From JAKPAM01 sp047601745 (GTDB taxonomy: Bacteria; Pseudomonadota; Gammaproteobacteria; Burkholderiales; Burkholderiaceae_E): a stretch of 64,000 bases of DNA. The notes below the pieces were generated by a model, which saw only the letters and a list, made by a program, of their open reading frames with translations, did no database searches and was not told where the DNA came from. Both the position numbers and the translations under genes were made by a program. Below are positions 32,150 through 40,677 of this stretch, piece by piece. The number at the start of each line of letters is the position of its first letter. Position 1 is the first letter of the stretch. Location: the NCBI GenBank assembly GCA_047601745.1, contig JASGIS010000001.1, positions 3,286,001 through 3,350,000 of the forward strand, written 5' to 3'.

Positions 32150-34956
32150 CGGCGGACGGATCCGGCGCGGCCGACGTCGTCCGCCTGGCGCAGGTACGGC
32201 TGCACTACGGCAAGGTGCAGGCGCTGGCCGGCATCACGCTGGACGTGCCGTCGGGCCGCATGGTCGGACTGATCGGGCCGGACGGGGTCGGCAAGTCCAG
32301 CCTGCTGTCGCTGGTCGCGGGCGCGCGCGCCGTCCAGGACGGCCGCGTCGAGGTGCTCGGCGGCGACATGGCCGGCAAGCGCCACCGCGATGCGGTCTGT
32401 CCGCGCATCGCCTACATGCCGCAGGGGCTGGGCCGGAACCTGTATCCGACCCTGTCGGTCGAGGAGAACCTGCAGTTCTTCGCGCGGCTGTTCGGCCACG
32501 ACGCCGCCGAGCGGCGCCGGCGCATCGACGAGCTGACCGAGGCCACCGGCCTGCGCGAATTCCTCGATCGGCCGGCCGGCAAGCTGTCGGGCGGCATGAA
32601 GCAGAAGCTCGGCCTGTGCTGCGCGCTGATCCACGACCCGGACCTGCTGATCCTGGACGAGCCGACCACCGGCGTCGATCCGCTGGCCCGCGCGCAGTTC
32701 TGGGACCTGATCGACCGCATCCGCGGCGGACGGCCGGGCATGAGCGTGATCGTCGCCACCGCGTACATGGACGAGGCCCAGCGCTTCGACTGGCTGGTGG
32801 CGATGGACGACGGACAGGTGCTGGCCACCGGCACGCCGGCCGAGCTGCTGTCGCGCACAGGCAGCGAGTCGCTGGAAGCGGCGTTCATCGCGCTGCTGCC
32901 CGACGACAAGAAACGCGGCCACGCGGCGGTGGAGATTCCGCCGTTGCAGGCCTCGGAGGACGACATCGCGATCGAGGCCCGCGGCCTGACGATGCGCTTC
33001 GGCGATTTCGTCGCGGTCGACCACGTGTCGTTCCGCATCCGGCGCGGCGAGATCTTCGGCTTCCTCGGCTCGAACGGCTGCGGCAAGAGCACGACGATGA
33101 AGATGCTGACCGGCCTGCTCGAAGCCAGCGAGGGCAAGGCCTGGCTGTTCGGCCGCGAGGTCGATCCCAAGGACATCGCGACCCGGCGCCGCGTCGGCTA
33201 CATGTCGCAGGCGTTCTCGCTGTACGGCGAGCTGACGGTGCGGCAGAACCTGATCCTGCACGCGCGGCTGTTCCAGGTGCCCGAGGGCGAGATTCCGGCG
33301 CGGGTGGCCGCGATGGTCCGGCGCTTCGGCCTGGACGACGTTCAGGACAGCCTGCCCGAGAATCTGCCGCTGGGGATGCGCCAGCGCCTGTCGCTGGCCG
33401 TGGCGATGGTGCACGAGCCCGAGCTGCTGATCCTCGACGAGCCGACCTCGGGCGTCGATCCGGTCGCGCGCGACGCCTTCTGGCGGCTGCTGGTCGAGCT
33501 GTCGCGTCGCGACAAGGTGACGATCTTCATCTCGACGCACTTCATGAACGAGGCCGAGCGCTGCGACCGCATGTCGATGATGCACGCGGGCAAGGTGCTC
33601 GACAGCGACGCGCCGGCGAATCTGGTCGCCAAGCGCGGCGCGGCGACGCTGGAACAGGCGTTCATCGGTTATCTGGTCGAGGCCGGCGGCGGCGCGCCGC
33701 GGGCCGAGGCCGCGGGCACGCCGACTCCAGCCCCGGCGTCGGCGTCGGCCCCGGTCCCAGCATCGGCATCGGCATCGGCATCGCCCGATGCGGCGACGGA
33801 TGCGTCGCCGCCGGCCCACGCCGGGCGGCGCCGATTCAGCCTGCAGCGGCTGTTCAGCTACCTGTGGCGCGAATCGCTGGAGCTGCAGCGCGACCCGGTG
33901 CGCGCGACGCTGGCGCTGGCCGGTTCGGCGATCCTGATGCTGGTGATGGGCTTCGGCATCAGCATGGACGTGAACGACCTGCGCTATGCGGTGCTCGATC
34001 GCGACCAGTCGACGCTCAGCGAGAGCTACACGCTGAGCCTGGCCGGTTCGCGCTATTTCGTCGAGCGGCCGCCGATCACCGACTACGAGCAACTGGACCG
34101 GCGCATGGCGAGCGGCGAGCTGAACCTGGCGCTGGAGATTCCGCCCGGTTTCGGCCGCGACGTGCTGCGCGGCCGCGACGTGCAGATCGGCGCGTGGATC
34201 GACGGCGCGATGCCGCAGCGCGCCGAGACCGTCAGGGGATACGTGCAGGGCATCCATCAGAACTGGCTGGCCGAACAGGCGACCGCGCGCACCGGCGGCG
34301 CGTCGGCGGGCGTGGCCGGCATCGAGACGCGCTTTCGCTACAACCCGGACGTCAAGAGCCTGCCGGCGATGGTGCCGGCCGTCATGCCGATGCTGCTGCT
34401 GATGCTGCCGGCGATGCTGACCGCGCTGGCCGTCGTTCGCGAGAAGGAGACCGGCGCGATCATCAACCTGTACGTGACGCCGGTCACGCGCACCGAATTC
34501 CTGCTCGGCAAGCAGTTGCCGTACGTGGCGCTGGCGATGCTGAACTTCGGGCTGATGGCGGGCCTGTCGGTGACGCTGTTCGGCGTGCCGGTCAAGGGCA
34601 GCTTTCCGACGCTGCTGTGCGCCGCGCTGCTGTTCAGTTTCTGCGCGACCGGCATGGGGCTGCTGGCGTCGAGCGTCACGCGCAGCCAGATCGCCGCGAT
34701 GTTCTTCGCGATGATCGGCACGATGCTCCCGACCATGCAGTTCTCGGGCGTGACCGATCCTGTGTCGTCGCTGCAGGGGGCCGCGCGCTGGATCGGCGAG
34801 ATCTATCCGGCCACGCACATGATCGACATCAGCCGCGGCGTGTTCAACAAGGCGCTGCATTTCGGCGACCTGGGTGGGGCGCTGCTGCCGATGCTGATCG
34901 CCGTGCCGGTCATCGTCGGCGCGGCGATCCTGCTGCTGAGCAAGCAGGAGCGCTGA
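32146..34956 (+). CDS. ABC transporter with two fused ATPase domains and a permease (RbbA/YbhF-YbhS-like)
   Basis: 936 residues. First ATPase: Walker A GPDGVGKSS at 45-53, LSGGMKQK, LLILDEPTTGVDP. Second: Walker A GSNGCGKST at 308-316; its signature is LPLGMRQR, a degenerate C-loop, with LLILDEPTSGVDP. An Ala/Pro/Ser linker (about 520-560) contains a GCATCG microsatellite. The C-terminal ABC-2 membrane domain (about 575-936) has one helix, a large periplasmic loop and five more helices. Same architecture as RbbA, but operon context (OMF, HlyD, second permease) is that of YbhGFSR-type drug efflux. It pairs with the next permease, four bases downstream. Confidence 0.9.
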   Translation: MTADGSGAADVVRLAQVRLHYGKVQALAGITLDVPSGRMVGLIGPDGVGKSSLLSLVAGARAVQDGRVEVLGGDMAGKRHRDAVCPRIAYMPQGLGRNLYPTLSVEENLQFFARLFGHDAAERRRRIDELTEATGLREFLDRPAGKLSGGMKQKLGLCCALIHDPDLLILDEPTTGVDPLARAQFWDLIDRIRGGRPGMSVIVATAYMDEAQRFDWLVAMDDGQVLATGTPAELLSRTGSESLEAAFIALLPDDKKRGHAAVEIPPLQASEDDIAIEARGLTMRFGDFVAVDHVSFRIRRGEIFGFLGSNGCGKSTTMKMLTGLLEASEGKAWLFGREVDPKDIATRRRVGYMSQAFSLYGELTVRQNLILHARLFQVPEGEIPARVAAMVRRFGLDDVQDSLPENLPLGMRQRLSLAVAMVHEPELLILDEPTSGVDPVARDAFWRLLVELSRRDKVTIFISTHFMNEAERCDRMSMMHAGKVLDSDAPANLVAKRGAATLEQAFIGYLVEAGGGAPRAEAAGTPTPAPASASAPVPASASASASPDAATDASPPAHAGRRRFSLQRLFSYLWRESLELQRDPVRATLALAGSAILMLVMGFGISMDVNDLRYAVLDRDQSTLSESYTLSLAGSRYFVERPPITDYEQLDRRMASGELNLALEIPPGFGRDVLRGRDVQIGAWIDGAMPQRAETVRGYVQGIHQNWLAEQATARTGGASAGVAGIETRFRYNPDVKSLPAMVPAVMPMLLLMLPAMLTALAVVREKETGAIINLYVTPVTRTEFLLGKQLPYVALAMLNFGLMAGLSVTLFGVPVKGSFPTLLCAALLFSFCATGMGLLASSVTRSQIAAMFFAMIGTMLPTMQFSGVTDPVSSLQGAARWIGEIYPATHMIDISRGVFNKALHFGDLGGALLPMLIAVPVIVGAAILLLSKQER
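33736..33783 (+). repeat. GCATCG / GGCGTC hexamer microsatellite in ABC linker
   Basis: Two GGCGTC units then, after a short Pro-rich spacer, four perfect GCATCG units (33760-33783). They code Ala-Ser pairs between the second ATPase and the membrane domain. Confidence 0.85.
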
Positions 34957-34959
34957 TCG

Positions 34960-36087
34960 ATGCGCCAGTTCCTCTCGAACACCTATCGGCTGGGCGTCAA
35001 GGAGTTGTGGAGCCTGTGGCGCGACCGGACGATGCTCGTGCTGATCGTCTACGTGTTCACGTTCGGCGTCTATACGGCCGCCACCGCGATGCCCGAGACG
35101 CTGCACAACGCGCCGATCGCGATCGTCGACGAAGACCAGTCGCCGCTGTCGCTGCGCATCGCGTCGGCGCTGTATCCGCCGCAGTTCACGCGGCCGCGGG
35201 TCATCGACTGGTCGCAGATGGATCCCGGCATGGACGAAGGCCTGTACACGTTCGCGATGGTGATCCCGCGCAACTTCCAGCGCGACGTGCTGGCCGGCCG
35301 TTCGCCGCAGATCCAGCTCAACGTGGACGCGACGCGGATGAGCCAGGCCTTCGTCGGCAGCGGCTACCTGCAGCAGATCGTGATGGGCGAGATCACCGAG
35401 TTCGCGCAGCGCCATCGCGTCGGCGCCGTGCCGCCGGTGGATCTGGCGCTGCGCGCGCGCTTCAACCCGGCGCTGCAGCCGTCGTGGTTCGGCAGTCTGG
35501 TGCAGGTGATCAACCACATCACGATGCTGTCGATCATCCTGACCGGCGCGGCGCTGATCCGCGAGCGCGAGCACGGCACGGTCGAGCACCTGCTGGTCAT
35601 GCCGGTGACGCCGGCGCAGATCATGCTGGCCAAGGTCTGGTCGATGGGCGTCGTGGTGCTGCTGGCGGCCTGGGTATCGATCACCTTCGTCGTGCGCGGC
35701 CTGCTGCACGTGCCGGTGGCGGGCTCGCTGCCGCTGTTCTTCGTCGGCTCGGCGCTGTGCCTGTTCGCGACGACGTCGATGGGCATCTTCATGGCGACGG
35801 TGGCGCGCAACATGCCGCAGTTCGGCATGCTGATGATGCTGACGATCATGCCGCTGCAGATGCTGTCGGGCGGCAGCACGCCGCGCGAGAGCATGCCCGA
35901 GCTGGTGCAGAACATCATGCTGGCGGCGCCGACCACGCATTACGTGCAACTGGGGCAGGCGATCCTGTTCCGCGGCGCCGGCCTGGACGTCGTGTGGCCG
36001 CAGTTCGCGGCGCTGGCTCTGATCGGCAGCGTGCTGTTCGCGCTGTCGCTGCGGCGTTTTCGCAAGACCATCGCGCAGATGGCCTGA
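34960..36087 (+). CDS. ABC-2 type permease (YbhR/YhhJ-like)
   Basis: 375 residues; one N-terminal helix (about 22-42), a periplasmic domain (about 45-175) and five C-terminal helices, with the ABC-2 landmark REREHGTVEHLLVMPVTPAQIMLAKVWSM. It should form the channel with the membrane part of the preceding double-ATPase protein. Last gene of the efflux operon; an imperfect 22-bp hairpin follows the stop at 36091-36143. Confidence 0.9.
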   Translation: MRQFLSNTYRLGVKELWSLWRDRTMLVLIVYVFTFGVYTAATAMPETLHNAPIAIVDEDQSPLSLRIASALYPPQFTRPRVIDWSQMDPGMDEGLYTFAMVIPRNFQRDVLAGRSPQIQLNVDATRMSQAFVGSGYLQQIVMGEITEFAQRHRVGAVPPVDLALRARFNPALQPSWFGSLVQVINHITMLSIILTGAALIREREHGTVEHLLVMPVTPAQIMLAKVWSMGVVVLLAAWVSITFVVRGLLHVPVAGSLPLFFVGSALCLFATTSMGIFMATVARNMPQFGMLMMLTIMPLQMLSGGSTPRESMPELVQNIMLAAPTTHYVQLGQAILFRGAGLDVVWPQFAALALIGSVLFALSLRRFRKTIAQMA

Positions 36088-36090
36088 CTG

Positions 36091-36143
36091 GCGCCTGGTC
36101 ACACCGAGATCGAACCCATGCCGATCTTGGTGAGACCAGGCGC
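36091..36143. terminator. Bidirectional hairpin between convergent genes
   Basis: Arms 36091-36112 and 36122-36143 pair with two interior mismatches around a 9-base loop; the outer 10 bp are perfect (GCGCCTGGTC). It lies between the stops of the convergent permease and NmrA-like genes. No U-tract is present. Confidence 0.6.
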
Positions 36144-36147
36144 TGAC

Positions 36148-37038
36148 CTACTGCGCCGACAGACGGGCATAAGCGGGGGCGAAGCACTCGCGCGCGAACG
36201 CCTCGATCGTCGTCGGCTGGACGGCGACCGGGCCGGCATCGACGGAATCGAGAGAGGTCGTCGACAGCCAGCGAGCGAGCCGCTCCAACTGGTCGGCGGC
36301 GTCGGCCGAGAACCCCAGCGAGCGCAGCGCGGCCTTCGCCTCGTCGGGAGCGGTCCGGACGTAACGCAGATCCGGCTTGCCGATGGCGGCTCCCAGCGCG
36401 GCGGCTGCCGCGCTCATCGTGACGAGCCCCGGTGCGTGCAGCAGCAGCACGCCCGTGTGCCGCGGCGCGGTCAGCTCGCGCGCCGCGACGGCGGCGACGT
36501 CGCGCGTGGCGACCATCGGGATCGCCGCATCCGCCGATTCCATGCCGGACATCGTGCCCGTCTGCGCGATCTCGGGTGCCGCCGCGAGCAGATTGTCCAT
36601 GAACGAGCCCGGCCTCAGATGCAGCAGGTCGATGCCGCGGATCGCGTTCAGCCGCTGTTCCTGCGCGTGCAGCCCTTCGATGGGCCCGGTGCCGGCCGGC
36701 AATTCCGCGCCGGTGCTCGACAGGTTCACGACGCGCGGCACGCGCGCCCGCACCAGGGCATCGGCGATGGCGGCGCCGATCCGATCCTGCGCCACGCGCA
36801 TGTCGGGCTCGGCGTAGCACGGCGGGATCATCGTGTAGACGGCGCTCGCGCCCGTGAACGCACGCGCCAGCAGCGCCGGATCGGCCGGATCGCCGACCAC
36901 GGCCTCGGCCCCCGCGCTCGTCAACGGCGCGAGCGCATCAGCGTTGCGCCCCACCACTCTGACGGGATGACCGGCCGCCAACAGCAGGCGGGCGAGTCGG
37001 GAAGTGATCTGGCCGGCGGAGCCCAGCAGAACGAACAT
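36148..37038 (-). CDS. NmrA/NAD(P)H-binding atypical short-chain dehydrogenase
   Basis: 296 residues, a Rossmann protein: N-terminal FVLLGSAGQITSRLARLLLAAGHPVRVVGR (a GxxGxxG variant) with RN after strand two favouring NADP(H); VNLSSTGAE then LRPGSFMDN as in NmrA/quinone oxidoreductase 2-like proteins. No YxxxK catalytic pair is evident, so it may be a redox sensor or a reductase of the NmrA group. Divergent from a LysR regulator across 119 bases, the usual arrangement for LysR-controlled genes. Confidence 0.85.
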   Translation of the reverse strand: MFVLLGSAGQITSRLARLLLAAGHPVRVVGRNADALAPLTSAGAEAVVGDPADPALLARAFTGASAVYTMIPPCYAEPDMRVAQDRIGAAIADALVRARVPRVVNLSSTGAELPAGTGPIEGLHAQEQRLNAIRGIDLLHLRPGSFMDNLLAAAPEIAQTGTMSGMESADAAIPMVATRDVAAVAARELTAPRHTGVLLLHAPGLVTMSAAAAALGAAIGKPDLRYVRTAPDEAKAALRSLGFSADAADQLERLARWLSTTSLDSVDAGPVAVQPTTIEAFARECFAPAYARLSAQ

Positions 37039-37157
37039 GGCGATCTCCTTTCGGGATGGGGTCTTCGAGGAAGTCGAAGGATGTTCGTATGCTGCGCGCG
37101 CGAATTGTCCAGATAAAGCGTCTTTACCGGAACCTGCTGTTTAGCAATACTGAACGG

Positions 37158-38042
37158 ATGAATCTCACCCGCCTCGAGCTCTTCATCGCCGTCTGCTCGA
37201 CCGGCAGCTTCACGCGGGCCGCCGATCACCTTGCCGTGACGAAATCGGCGGTGAGTCAGCAGGTGGCCGCGCTGGAGCGCGAACTCGGCGTCCAGTTGCT
37301 GCACCGTTCCACTCGCAAGCTCGCGCCGACCGACGCGGGAGCGGCGCTGCTCGAGGAGGGCCGGGACCTGCTGGATCAGGTGCAGCGGCTGGCGGAGCGC
37401 ACCCGGCGGCAGGCGGCCCGGCTCACCGGCGTCCTGCGCCTCACTTCGTCGGAGGAGTCCGTCAACTGGGTGGCCCCGCTGATCGCGGAATACGTCCGGC
37501 TGCATCCGGGCATGCAGGTCGATTACCAGCCGAGCGACCGCCTGCTGGACCTCGTCGCCGAAGGCATGGATCTCAGTCTGCGCGCGACGGGCCGTCGCGA
37601 TTCGAGCCTGCGAGCGGCGAGCCTTGCCGTGTTCGACCTCTGGTGCGTGGCCTCGCCCGCTTATCTGCGCGCGCACGGCACGCCGCGCCGTCTCGCGGAC
37701 CTGGCCTCGCATGCGTGGATCGCGTTCACGCCCATTCCGCATCCGTGGACGCTCAAGACGAAGGACGCCACGGAATCGGTCCGGCTCGCGCGCAGCATCA
37801 GCACTTCCAGCACGGCGGGCGGACGGGCCTTGGCGCTGGCCGGCGCCGGTATCCACGCCGCGCCCCGGTTCGCGCTGGAGGCCGAGGTCGAGGCCGGCCG
37901 GCTCGTGCGTCTTTTGCCCGATCTGAAGTTCCCCCAGGTGATGCTCCATGCCGCCTGGCCCGGGCAAGGAGAACCGCCATCGAAGACGCGCGCGTTCATC
38001 GAACTGGCGAAGGCGCGGTTGCGCCCGGGGCCGCTCGCGTAA
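37158..38042 (+). CDS. LysR-family transcriptional regulator
   Basis: 294 residues from ATG 37158, the LysR N terminus MNLTRLELFIAVCSTGSFTRAADHLAVTKSAVSQQVAALERELGVQLLHRSTRKL; the frame extends upstream to 37056 without conserved residues. The effector domain is a type-2 binding fold (SEESVNWVAPLIAEYVRLHPGMQVD). It belongs to the common single-gene reductase/dehydrogenase-linked LysR group (DsdC/CrgA-like by pattern). Likely controls the divergent NmrA-like gene from sites in 37039-37157. Confidence 0.9.
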   Translation: MNLTRLELFIAVCSTGSFTRAADHLAVTKSAVSQQVAALERELGVQLLHRSTRKLAPTDAGAALLEEGRDLLDQVQRLAERTRRQAARLTGVLRLTSSEESVNWVAPLIAEYVRLHPGMQVDYQPSDRLLDLVAEGMDLSLRATGRRDSSLRAASLAVFDLWCVASPAYLRAHGTPRRLADLASHAWIAFTPIPHPWTLKTKDATESVRLARSISTSSTAGGRALALAGAGIHAAPRFALEAEVEAGRLVRLLPDLKFPQVMLHAAWPGQGEPPSKTRAFIELAKARLRPGPLA

Positions 38043-38186
38043 ACTCGTGATCGACGATCGGGCAGAGGTTCGTCGTGAAGCGGGAGCAGGCATGAAAGCC
38101 GACGCGCGCCGACGACGGCCGGACGTCCTGGCGCAACGCTTCGAACGGCACGCGCGACGCCGCCGCGGCGACCATCGGGAGCCTTC

Positions 38187-39545
38187 ATGCTGTCACTGAG
38201 CTTTCTGGGTGCCGCCGGCACCGTCACCGGTTCCAAGCATCTGCTGACCTGCGGCGATACCCGCATCCTGGTCGACTGCGGTCTGTTCCAGGGCCTGAAG
38301 AACCTGCGCGAGCTGAACTGGGAGCCGTTGCCGGTGGCGCCGCGCGACATCGATGCGGTGGTGCTGACCCACGCGCACCTGGACCACTGCGGCTACCTGC
38401 CGCGGCTGGTGCTCGATGGTTTCTCGGGCCGCATCCACGCGACGCCCGCCACGCGCGACGTCGCCGCGCTGATCCTGCGCGACAGCGCCTTCCTGCAGGA
38501 GAAGGACGCCGAGTTCGCCAACCGCAAGGGCTTCAGCAAACACGAGCCGGCGCTGCCGCTGTATCGGGTCGTCGACGCCGAGCGGGCGATCGGGATGTTC
38601 GCGACGGTGCCGCTGCACCGGGAGGTCGCGCTGCCCGGCGGCGCGACGCTGCTGATGCGCCGCGCCGGCCACATCCTCGGCGCGGCGAACGTCCAGATCG
38701 ACATCGACGGCCGGCGCATCGTGTTCTCCGGCGACGTCGGCCGCTACGACGATGCGGTGATGCCCGAACCCGAGGCGGTCCCCGAGGCCGACTACGTGGT
38801 CATCGAATCGACGTACGGCGACCGCCGCCACGAGCGCGGTGATCCGGTCGAGGCGCTGGGCGCCGTGATCGAGCGCACCGTGCAGCGCGGCGGCACGGTG
38901 GTCGTGCCGGCCTTCGCGGTCGGCCGCGCGCAGTCGCTGATCTACGACCTGTGGCTGCTGCGCCGGAGCGGGCGGCTGCGGAACGTGCCGATCTATCTGG
39001 ACAGCCCGATGGCGACCAGCGCCAGCGACCTGATGCACGCGTATCCGGACGACCACCGGCTGGCCCCGCAGGATTACGAGGCCGCCTGCGACGCGGTGAC
39101 CTGCGTGCGCGACGTCGAGGCGTCGAAGGCGCTGTCGGCCAATCGTTTTCCCAAGGTGATCATCTCGGCCAGCGGCATGGCCACCGGCGGGCGCGTGCTG
39201 CATCACATCGCCGCGTTCGCGCCCGACCACCGCAACACCCTGTTGTTCTCGGGCTTCCAGGCCGCCGGCACCCGCGGGCGCAAGCTGCTCGACGGCGCGC
39301 GCGAGACCAAGATGTTCGGCCAGTGGGTGCCGGTCAACGCCGAAGTCGCCGAGCTGCCGATGCTGTCCGCGCATGCCGACAGCGACGAGCTGATGCGCTG
39401 GCTGTCCGGCTTCCGGCGGCCGCCGCGGCAGGTGTTCATCGTCCACGGCGAGCCGCAGGCGTCCGAAGCGCTGCGCGAACGGATCCTGCGCGAGCTGGGC
39501 TGGGAGGCGAGGGGGCCCCGCCACGAGCAGACGTTCACGCTTTAG
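38187..39545 (+). CDS. MBL-fold / beta-CASP RNA-processing nuclease
   Basis: 452 residues. Metallo-beta-lactamase motif THAHLDHCGYLP (HxHxDH), further zinc ligands in AGHILGAANVQI and FSGDVGRYDDAVMPEP, and the beta-CASP part with VVPAFAVGRAQSLIYDL, IISASGMATGGRVLHH and the last His in LSAHADSDELMRWL and IVHGEPQAS. This is the bacterial Ysh1/CPSF73-like family, cytoplasmic endo/exonucleases. Likely a single-gene unit between the LysR gene and the deacetylase. Confidence 0.92.
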   Translation: MLSLSFLGAAGTVTGSKHLLTCGDTRILVDCGLFQGLKNLRELNWEPLPVAPRDIDAVVLTHAHLDHCGYLPRLVLDGFSGRIHATPATRDVAALILRDSAFLQEKDAEFANRKGFSKHEPALPLYRVVDAERAIGMFATVPLHREVALPGGATLLMRRAGHILGAANVQIDIDGRRIVFSGDVGRYDDAVMPEPEAVPEADYVVIESTYGDRRHERGDPVEALGAVIERTVQRGGTVVVPAFAVGRAQSLIYDLWLLRRSGRLRNVPIYLDSPMATSASDLMHAYPDDHRLAPQDYEAACDAVTCVRDVEASKALSANRFPKVIISASGMATGGRVLHHIAAFAPDHRNTLLFSGFQAAGTRGRKLLDGARETKMFGQWVPVNAEVAELPMLSAHADSDELMRWLSGFRRPPRQVFIVHGEPQASEALRERILRELGWEARGPRHEQTFTL

Positions 39546-39715
39546 CCCGGGCGCTGATCGAGCACCAAGCGTTCCAGGCCGGGTATCATCGGGTAAGCCG
39601 TTCCCTGCCGGCGGTCCGCTGACCGATCGCCTTCCGAACCCACCGCCCCTCGAACGCCCGTGTGCCCCGGGGTGTGACAGAAGAGCCGTTGCCAGGCCAC
39701 CCGACGAGACCGCTG

Positions 39716-40642
39716 ATGAAAGTAGCGTACCTGACCCACCCCAGCAGCGTGCGGCACGACATGGGGACGTACCATCCGGAGTGTCCCGACCGGGTCACCG
39801 TCATCGCCGATCGTCTGCTGGCGATGGGCCTGCTCGACTACGTCGATGCCTACGAGGCGCCCGAGGTCACCTGCGAGCAGGCGGTTCGCGCGCATACGCA
39901 ACTGCACTGGGACCAGTTGCACGCGCTGGCGCCGGCCAGCGGGCTGATCCCGGTCGACCCGGACACGTTCATGGGGCCCGAGACGCTGCCCGCCGCGCTG
40001 CATGCGGCCGGCGCGCTGGTCAAGGCGGTCGACCTGGTGGTCGGCGGACAGGCGCAGCGCGCGTTCTGCAACGTGCGGCCGCCCGGCCATCATGCGACCC
40101 GCAGCGAGGCCGGCGGCTTCTGTTTCCTGAACAACGTCGCGATCGGCGTGCGCCACGCGCTCGACGTCCACGGCCTCGAACGCGTCGCGCTCATCGATTT
40201 CGACGTCCATCACGGCAACGGCAGCGAGGACATCCTGGCCGGCGACGAGCGCGTGCTGATGGTCTCGACGTTCCAGTCGCATCTGTATCCGTTCTCCGGC
40301 GACATCCCGAGAGGGGCCAATATGTGCAACGTACCGCTGGCCGCGTACAGTGACGGCCAGGCGTTGCGCGACGCGGTCGAGATGCGCTGGCTGCCGGCCT
40401 TGCGCGAGTTCGCGCCGCAGATGCTGTTCGTGTCGGCCGGGTTCGACGCGCATCGCGACGACGAGATGAGCATGCTCGGCTGGCGGGACCAGGACTACGC
40501 GTGGGTCAGCCGCGTGCTCGTCGATCTGGCCGACGAATGCTGCGGCGGGCGGATCGTCTCGACGCTCGAGGGGGGCTACGCATTGCCGGCGCTGGCCCGT
40601 TGTGTCGAGTTGCACATGCGTGCGCTGCTCGGCATCGATTGA
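39716..40642 (+). CDS. Histone deacetylase-family (HDAC/AcuC/HdaH-like) deacetylase
   Basis: 308 residues, class II-like arginase-fold zinc deacetylase. Active-site segments: VRPPGHHATRSEAGGFCFLNNVAIG (paired His), LIDFDVHHGNGSEDI (zinc Asp and His), VSAGFDAHRDDEMSML (second zinc Asp region), STLEGGY (Gly-rich end loop). ATG 39716 chosen at MKVAYLTHP, the normal family start; the frame is open to 39662. It sits 35 bases before a PatZ-type acetyltransferase gene, suggesting a coupled acetylation/deacetylation pair. Alternatives are acetylpolyamine or acetoin-related substrates. Confidence 0.9.
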   Translation: MKVAYLTHPSSVRHDMGTYHPECPDRVTVIADRLLAMGLLDYVDAYEAPEVTCEQAVRAHTQLHWDQLHALAPASGLIPVDPDTFMGPETLPAALHAAGALVKAVDLVVGGQAQRAFCNVRPPGHHATRSEAGGFCFLNNVAIGVRHALDVHGLERVALIDFDVHHGNGSEDILAGDERVLMVSTFQSHLYPFSGDIPRGANMCNVPLAAYSDGQALRDAVEMRWLPALREFAPQMLFVSAGFDAHRDDEMSMLGWRDQDYAWVSRVLVDLADECCGGRIVSTLEGGYALPALARCVELHMRALLGID

Positions 40643-40677
40643 CGACCGGCCTCACCGCGACATCACCGAAATCCGCG

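Noticed and set aside
21633..33783. On/off phase variation by microsatellite slippage
   Set aside because: All units are multiples of three, so slippage cannot shift the frame; only length variation remains possible.
32146..34956. Ribosome-associated ATPase RbbA as the sole function
   Set aside because: The architecture matches, but an OMF, a HlyD adaptor and a second permease in one operon make an efflux transporter the better call.
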